The position numbers and the translations under genes were made by a program. A stretch of 64,000 nucleotides of DNA from Staphylococcus rostri. GTDB lineage: Bacteria; Bacillota; Bacilli; Staphylococcales; Staphylococcaceae. Location: positions 27,116 to 91,115 of the forward strand of contig NZ_PPRF01000032.1 in the NCBI RefSeq assembly GCF_002902145.1. The letters run 5' to 3'. The notes under the pieces were generated by a model. The model was given only the letters and a program-made list of their open reading frames with translations. It did not search any database and was not told the DNA's origin. Every line of letters starts with the position of its first letter. The first letter of the stretch is position 1. Positions 59,761-64,000 of this stretch are shown here, in pieces.

Positions 59761-59792
59761 TAATAGCATGTGAAATCGTGCACATGCTATTA
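59761..59792. promoter_or_regulatory. 12-bp palindrome upstream of srrA (Rex-like)
   Basis: TAATAGCATGTG and CACATGCTATTA are perfect arms with an eight-base centre. The inner ATGTGAAATCGTGCACAT resembles a Rex site (TTGTGA-N6-TCACAA) with some mismatches. No T-run follows, so it is not a simple terminator. Confidence 0.4.
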
Positions 59793-59888
59793 GGGAAAAC
59801 GATAATAAATGAATTTTTATGCAAAAGTTTTTGTTATTTGACACTTTAAAAGTGTTAATAAACATAATTTTTAAGAATTGCCTATTCG

Positions 59889-60629
59889 TTAGTTAGAACC
59901 ACTCTGTGCCAATTGTCTCAATGTCTTAACTTCATGTGGTGATAATACACGACCTTCACCTGCGCCTAGTCCTTTTAAAGTTAATGGGCCAAATGACACG
60001 CGTGAAAGTTTCGTTACTTTGAAGCCAAAATGCTCGAACATACGACGTACTTGACGATTACGGCCTTCAGTAATGGTAATTTCAACTAATGATGTGTTTT
60101 TCTCTTTATTTTGTTTTTTGACTTTTACTTGTGCAGGTTGTGTTTTACCATCTTCTAACACAATCCCTTGTTCTAATTGTTTCACTTGTTCTCTCAAAAT
60201 ATAGCCTTCAATTTTCGCAATGTACGTTTTGGGAATTTTATATTTTGGATGTGTCATTAAGTTCGTAAATTCCCCATCGTTCGTCAGCAATAATACGCCT
60301 GATGTATCGTAGTCAAGGCGACCTACTGGATAAATACGTGTCTGTAGATCATCGAAATAATCAGTGACGACCTTTCTACCACGGTCATCCGATACGCTCG
60401 TAATTACCTGAGCGGGTTTGTAGAATAAAATATAAAGTTTATCTTCCAGTTCTAATGGAATCCCTTCAACAGAGACCTCATCTGATGGACGTACTTTCGT
60501 GCCGAGTTCCGTAACGGTCTTACCATTTACTTGAACTTTCCCCTCTTGGATTAGTGCTTCAGCCTTGCGTCGTGATGTATAGCCACTGTTCGCAATGCGT
60601 TTTTGTAGACGTTCTAATTCTTTACTCAT
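59889..60629 (-). CDS. rluB: 23S rRNA pseudouridine synthase RluB
   Basis: Makes one pseudouridine in 23S rRNA. N-terminal S4 RNA-binding domain ([20 protein letters not shown]) and the RsuA/RluB catalytic domain with the Asp in [17 protein letters not shown] (about residue 104). 246 aa. Its ATG overlaps the scpB stop by four bases: operon scpA-scpB-rluB, conserved in Firmicutes. Confidence 0.95.
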   Translation of the reverse strand: MSKELERLQKRIANSGYTSRRKAEALIQEGKVQVNGKTVTELGTKVRPSDEVSVEGIPLELEDKLYILFYKPAQVITSVSDDRGRKVVTDYFDDLQTRIYPVGRLDYDTSGVLLLTNDGEFTNLMTHPKYKIPKTYIAKIEGYILREQVKQLEQGIVLEDGKTQPAQVKVKKQNKEKNTSLVEITITEGRNRQVRRMFEHFGFKVTKLSRVSFGPLTLKGLGAGEGRVLSPHEVKTLRQLAQSGSN

Positions 60630-61174
60630 GTGTTGTTTTGTCCTTTCTGGTTAACAAGATTACTGAAAAATGATTCGATTTCTTCTGCTTCTTCGTCTGT
60701 TGTTGGGAGTTTAGAAAGACTTTCTAAACCAAAGACGTTTAAAAAGAGATCTGTCGTGTAAAGTTGTTGACCCCTTACATCCGGTTGTTGTTTTGGTTCG
60801 ACGAGTCCTTTCGCAATCAATGTCTTAACTGGACCGTCAGAAGCAATCCCACGAATCAGTTCGATATCACTGCGCGTTACGGGTTGATTGTATGCGATAA
60901 TTGCCAATACTTCCATCGATGCTTGTGATAATTTCGTTGAGACTTTATTCAAAATTAAAGATTCAATATAAGGCTCCATTTCTTTTTGCGTTGTTAAAAC
61001 ATAGGTGTCGCCGTATTTTTGAACCATAAGTCCTGGTAATTTTAACGCGTTCATTGCCTCATTTAACGTTGGCTCGTCAATGTTTAACGAGGTCAATAGC
61101 TGATCGGTCTCAATCCCATCTTCCCCAACTGTATACAGCAAGGCGGTAATCGCCTCATTAAGATTGTGTGCCAT
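60626..61174 (-). CDS. scpB: Segregation and condensation protein ScpB
   Basis: Kleisin-associated winged-helix protein of the Smc-ScpAB complex that organises the chromosome. About 182 aa with [21 protein letters not shown] and [16 protein letters not shown], and a C-terminal acidic tail. The ATG after AAGGAG at six bases is used; that places the start inside the end of scpA. Overlaps rluB by four bases. Confidence 0.93.
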   Translation of the reverse strand: MAHNLNEAITALLYTVGEDGIETDQLLTSLNIDEPTLNEAMNALKLPGLMVQKYGDTYVLTTQKEMEPYIESLILNKVSTKLSQASMEVLAIIAYNQPVTRSDIELIRGIASDGPVKTLIAKGLVEPKQQPDVRGQQLYTTDLFLNVFGLESLSKLPTTDEEAEEIESFFSNLVNQKGQNNT

Positions 61175-61892
61175 AGTTGACTCCTTTAGTGATTTCAATG
61201 TTGTGAAACGCCTCGACTTGTTGCATTTGAATTGTGCCCGTTTTTGCCATCTCTAATAGCGCTAAAAAATACGTCACAACATGTTCGAGCGATTCATTAA
61301 ATGTAAATAAATCAAAAAATGTAATACTTTGTCGCGTGTCGAGCTGATGATAAATACGTTCTGTTGACTGTTGAATCGTAAAAGTTTCTTTTTTGATTTC
61401 GACACTTTTCGGTTTTTTGAGCGCAATACGTTGCTTCATTTTTTGATAAGCGACAATGAGCTCCGTCAGGTCAATATGTGTTCCTTCAGGCATTCGCTCC
61501 GTCAATTCATATTTGGATAAATCAGAAGGCGTTTTTGTATAGTAGTGACTGCGCGCTTCTCTGTTGTCATTTAACATGTCTGCATATGCTTTGTAGTTTT
61601 GATACTCAATTAATTTACCGACAAGTTCTTCACGTGGGTCTTCTTCAATCACATCATCTGCGTTATGATCTGGCAGTAAGAGCTTACTTTTAATCATCAG
61701 TAGCTCTGAGGCCATGACTAAATATTCACTGGCAACATTGATTTCCAATTGTTTCATGGCATGAACATATTGCATATATTGCTCCGTCAAAGCCTTCATC
61801 GGTATATCATAAATATCAATTTCAAACTGTTGTATCAAATGCAGTAATAAATCTAAAGGGCCGTTAAAGGCGTCTAATTTTACTTCATACAT
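61158..61892 (-). CDS. scpA: Segregation and condensation protein ScpA
   Basis: Kleisin subunit bridging Smc heads. 244 aa: N-terminal [13 protein letters not shown] binding region, central [19 protein letters not shown], and the C-terminal winged helix. Head of scpA-scpB-rluB; its end overlaps scpB by about 17 bp. Divergent from the DUF309 gene. Confidence 0.94.
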   Translation of the reverse strand: MYEVKLDAFNGPLDLLLHLIQQFEIDIYDIPMKALTEQYMQYVHAMKQLEINVASEYLVMASELLMIKSKLLLPDHNADDVIEEDPREELVGKLIEYQNYKAYADMLNDNREARSHYYTKTPSDLSKYELTERMPEGTHIDLTELIVAYQKMKQRIALKKPKSVEIKKETFTIQQSTERIYHQLDTRQSITFFDLFTFNESLEHVVTYFLALLEMAKTGTIQMQQVEAFHNIEITKGVNYGTQS

Positions 61893-61985
61893 ACATAAAG
61901 CCTCTCTAATTTGCGTGTTAGGTGCATCTTACCAAAAAATATTATAGCATGTTTAGTGATGAGAATAAATTTAGGAGAGAAACCA

Positions 61986-62510
61986 ATGCGAGATGCACTG
62001 ATTGAATTTTATTATCAATTCCATACGAAACAACATTATTTTTTATGTCACGATATTTTAGAAGATGCATGGAAATCACAAGTTCAGTATTCTAAAAACG
62101 ACTTAGTTGTTAGCTTAATTTTATTCGCGACTGCTTCGTATCATTATCGCCGGAATAACTTTAAAGGTGCTTATCGCTCTTATGTAAAAGCTGCAAAAAT
62201 CGTCGCTCAATACAACGATAAGGACCTCGAAAAGCATGGTTTAAAGGCACTGGATTATCGTGAGCAATTACATACATTGATTGATGCAACGAGTCAGGCA
62301 AAGCCATTCTCACCGATTGTCTTACCTTTAACGTCTAACATGCAACAGGCAATTGAATCACGTTATCCTGATTATGAATGGCATGCAGACATTGTAGAAA
62401 CACCATTGATTATGCACCATCACCGTTACCGTGATCGTTCAGAAGTGATTGCAGCACGTGAAGCGGCATTAGGTATGCGGCATAACCACTTAAACCAACA
62501 AAATGACTAG
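61986..62510 (+). CDS. DUF309 family protein (YpuF-like)
   Basis: A 174-aa soluble helical protein of the DUF309 family; function unknown. The family motif is seen in FHTKQHYFLCHDILEDAWK (paired His and Glu, a possible metal site). Start ATG 61986 follows AGGAGAG; the longer frame lacks a site. It is divergent from scpA, as in other staphylococci. The C-terminal HRYRDRSEVIAAREAALGMR is conserved in relatives. Confidence 0.85.
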   Translation: MRDALIEFYYQFHTKQHYFLCHDILEDAWKSQVQYSKNDLVVSLILFATASYHYRRNNFKGAYRSYVKAAKIVAQYNDKDLEKHGLKALDYREQLHTLIDATSQAKPFSPIVLPLTSNMQQAIESRYPDYEWHADIVETPLIMHHHRYRDRSEVIAAREAALGMRHNHLNQQND

Positions 62511-62546
62511 TACGCAAACGCATAAAGCAATTTTACGTACTAGTCA
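62505..62546. terminator. Inverted repeat between DUF309 gene and xerD
   Basis: GACTAGTACG and CGTACTAGTC are perfect ten-base arms around about 21 bases, lying between convergent genes and including the DUF309 stop. T-runs are poor, so its strength as a terminator is uncertain. Confidence 0.5.
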
Positions 62547-62564
62547 AAATGGCTGATAATTATT

Positions 62565-63452
62565 TTACGCCCTAGGATGATAGGACTGATATATTTTTCT
62601 AATTTGTGTGCTGGATACGTGGGTATAAAGTTGTGTTGTAGAAATATCTGAATGACCCAGCATTTCTTGTACTGCACGCAGATCAGCACCATTTTCTAAT
62701 AAATGTGTTGCAAATGAGTGTCTGAGTGTATGAGGTGTCAGTCGTTTTGTCAGTCCTGCTTTGACACCTGCTTGTTTCATCATTTTCCAGACACCTTGTC
62801 GTGACAGTGGCTTACCGTGTAAATTTAAAAATAATGCATCGGTTACTGTATTTTTTAACAATTGCGGTCGTATTTCTTGTAAATAGTGTGTTAAATATTC
62901 AATAACGGTCTCTCCAAGCGGAATGATACGTTCCTTGTTCCCTTTACCAAAGACCTTCACAAAGCCCATAATCAAGTTGACGTCTTGAATTTCAACAAAA
63001 ATCAATTCGGATACGCGCATTCCTGTGGCGTAAAGTAGCTCTAACATCGTGCGATTACGGTAATCGTTCACCTTGGATAAGTCGAAAACATTCAACAATT
63101 GGTCGACCTCATCAATGGATAATACATCTGGCAGTTTACGTTCATATTTAGGTGTCGTAATCAGTACAGTAGGATCTTGAGACGCATAACGCTCTCGCAA
63201 TGCAAACTGATGAAAACTGCGAATTGTTGAGGTGAAACGTGCGATAGATTTAGCAGAATGACCCTCATCATGGCGCGCGCCAAAACATTGTTGAATGACA
63301 TCGCGTGTTACAAAATCTAAGCTGCCTATTTTTTGAGATTGCAAATAGTCAATGTATTGGTTTAAATCACGACGGTATGCAGCAATGGTGTTTGCTGATA
63401 AGCCTTTCTCTATTTGTATAAATCTTAAAAACTCATCACGTACCTCTTCCAT
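62565..63452 (-). CDS. xerD: Tyrosine recombinase XerD
   Basis: Resolves chromosome dimers at dif together with XerC. 295 aa: N-terminal SAM-like DNA-binding domain (FIQIEKGLSANTIAAYRRDL) and catalytic domain with Arg in ATGMRVSELI, HTLRHSFATHLL, GHSDISTTQLYTHV (Tyr nucleophile). It follows fur by 25 bp; the pair fur-xerD is standard for staphylococci. Confidence 0.96.
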   Translation of the reverse strand: MEEVRDEFLRFIQIEKGLSANTIAAYRRDLNQYIDYLQSQKIGSLDFVTRDVIQQCFGARHDEGHSAKSIARFTSTIRSFHQFALRERYASQDPTVLITTPKYERKLPDVLSIDEVDQLLNVFDLSKVNDYRNRTMLELLYATGMRVSELIFVEIQDVNLIMGFVKVFGKGNKERIIPLGETVIEYLTHYLQEIRPQLLKNTVTDALFLNLHGKPLSRQGVWKMMKQAGVKAGLTKRLTPHTLRHSFATHLLENGADLRAVQEMLGHSDISTTQLYTHVSSTQIRKIYQSYHPRA

Positions 63453-63477
63453 ACGACGACCTCGATTCTAGCAGTTT

Positions 63478-63936
63478 CTATGCATCTGCCCCTTTACCTT
63501 CTTGTTGACACGTTTGACAAATGCCATGAAAAGTTAAGCGGTGATCCAAAATTTTAAATTTAAATTCGTTCTCAACACGTTCTTCTACTTGTGGTAATAA
63601 ATCTTCATCAATCTCATCGACGCGACCACATTCCATACACACAAGGTGATGATGGAAATGTTTAGAGCCTTCTTTGCGCAAGTCGAAACGAGAAACGCCA
63701 TCGCCAAAGCTCACTTTATCGACAACTTTAATGTCTGCCAATAGTTCCAATGTACGATAGACTGTCGCAAGGCCAATTTCCGGTGCTTTTTCTTTCACTT
63801 TTAGATAGACATCTTCCGCACTGAGGTGGTCTGCCTCATTCTCGATAAGAACACGTACTGTTGCTTCGCGTTGAGGTGTTAATTTATATGATGATTGCTG
63901 CAATTGTTGTTTCACGCGATTAAGACGTTCTTCCAC
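63478..63936 (-). CDS. fur: Ferric uptake regulator Fur
   Basis: Iron-dependent repressor. 152 aa, N-terminal winged helix (YKLTPQREATVRVLI, GLATVYRTLELL), regulatory metal site HFHHHLVC, and structural zinc pairs CMECG and CQTCQ. It is Fur rather than PerR or Zur by close match with the staphylococcal protein. The promoter region is cut by the window end. Confidence 0.95.
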   Translation of the reverse strand: MEERLNRVKQQLQQSSYKLTPQREATVRVLIENEADHLSAEDVYLKVKEKAPEIGLATVYRTLELLADIKVVDKVSFGDGVSRFDLRKEGSKHFHHHLVCMECGRVDEIDEDLLPQVEERVENEFKFKILDHRLTFHGICQTCQQEGKGADA

Positions 63937-63984
63937 GGCAGCTTCACTCCTCTACTGATAATTAAAATTAGTATTGTTTATATG

Positions 63985-64000
63985 CTGTCTCTTATACACA
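63985..64000 (+). other. Match to Tn5 mosaic end / Nextera adapter
   Basis: The last 16 bases, CTGTCTCTTATACACA, equal the first 16 of the 19-bp transposase mosaic end used in tagmentation libraries. Most likely untrimmed adapter at a contig end, not chromosomal sequence. Confidence 0.85.

Overview
The window is chromosomal DNA of a low-GC Firmicute, almost certainly a Staphylococcus. Protein sequences and gene order both match the staphylococcal core genome: ctpA-yozE-crr-msrA/B-fakB2-dfrA-thyA-brxA-cvfC; recU-pbp2 divergent from dnaD-nth-ypoC; asnS-dinG-birA-cca-bshA; ypiA/B-aroA-aroB-aroC-ndk-hepT-menG-hepS-hup-gpsA-der-rpsA-cmk; and ypdA-ebpS-recQ-fer-ribU-srrBA-rluB-scpBA-xerD-fur. Divergence from S. 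aureus (extra genes, repeat families, a fused msrAB frame) suggests another species, perhaps of the intermedius/hyicus group; that placement is inference. No prophage, insertion sequence, tRNA or CRISPR array was seen.

Layout. 0-7.7 kb: minus-strand genes for CtpA, the glucose-type IIA protein, methionine sulfoxide repair, fatty-acid binding (FakB2), folate/thymidylate synthesis, bacilliredoxin and CvfC. 7.8-9.1 kb: plus-strand queuosine-precursor transporter behind a preQ1-I riboswitch, then an RNase H-like protein. 9.6-18.2 kb: ypcP exonuclease, a double dynamin, RarD, an RNA methyltransferase, RNase P RNA, gpsB and ypsA. 18.4-24.1 kb: recU-pbp2 faces ypoC-nth-dnaD, with two unknown membrane-protein genes between. 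24.2-38 kb: asnS, dinG, birA, cca, bshA, a MazG-like gene, a candidate structured small RNA, then the ypi genes and the shikimate genes aroA/B/C. 39.7-49.1 kb: ndk, menaquinone genes, hup, gpsA, der, rpsA, cmk, ansA. 49.1-50.4 kb: a small decayed islet. 50.5-64 kb: ypdA, ebpS, recQ, ferredoxin, riboflavin transporter with FMN riboswitch, srrAB, rluB, scpAB, xerD and fur.

How the genes work together. Several loci serve thiol and respiratory redox balance: bacillithiol synthesis (bshA), bacilliredoxin (brxA), bacillithiol-disulfide reductase (ypdA), Msr repair, menaquinone synthesis (hepS-menG-hepT) fed by chorismate (aroA/B/C), and SrrAB. Others serve envelope growth and division (pbp2, gpsB, dynamin) and chromosome maintenance (recU, dnaD, nth, scpAB, xerD, hup).

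Most notable observations: a seven-G tract that fuses msrA to msrB, where six Gs would restore an overlapping ATGA pair; a ~125-nt candidate sRNA with its own promoter, terminator and two tandem hairpins showing a compensatory base change; a ~115-bp interspersed hairpin element with two full and at least three partial copies; a small islet with a truncated antitoxin and a 48-aa ORF; a cysteine-free SrrB; and a 16-nt match to the Tn5/Nextera mosaic end at the last bases. Many longest reading frames begin at a GTG that is part of the Shine-Dalgarno, so starts given here are often a few codons further in.
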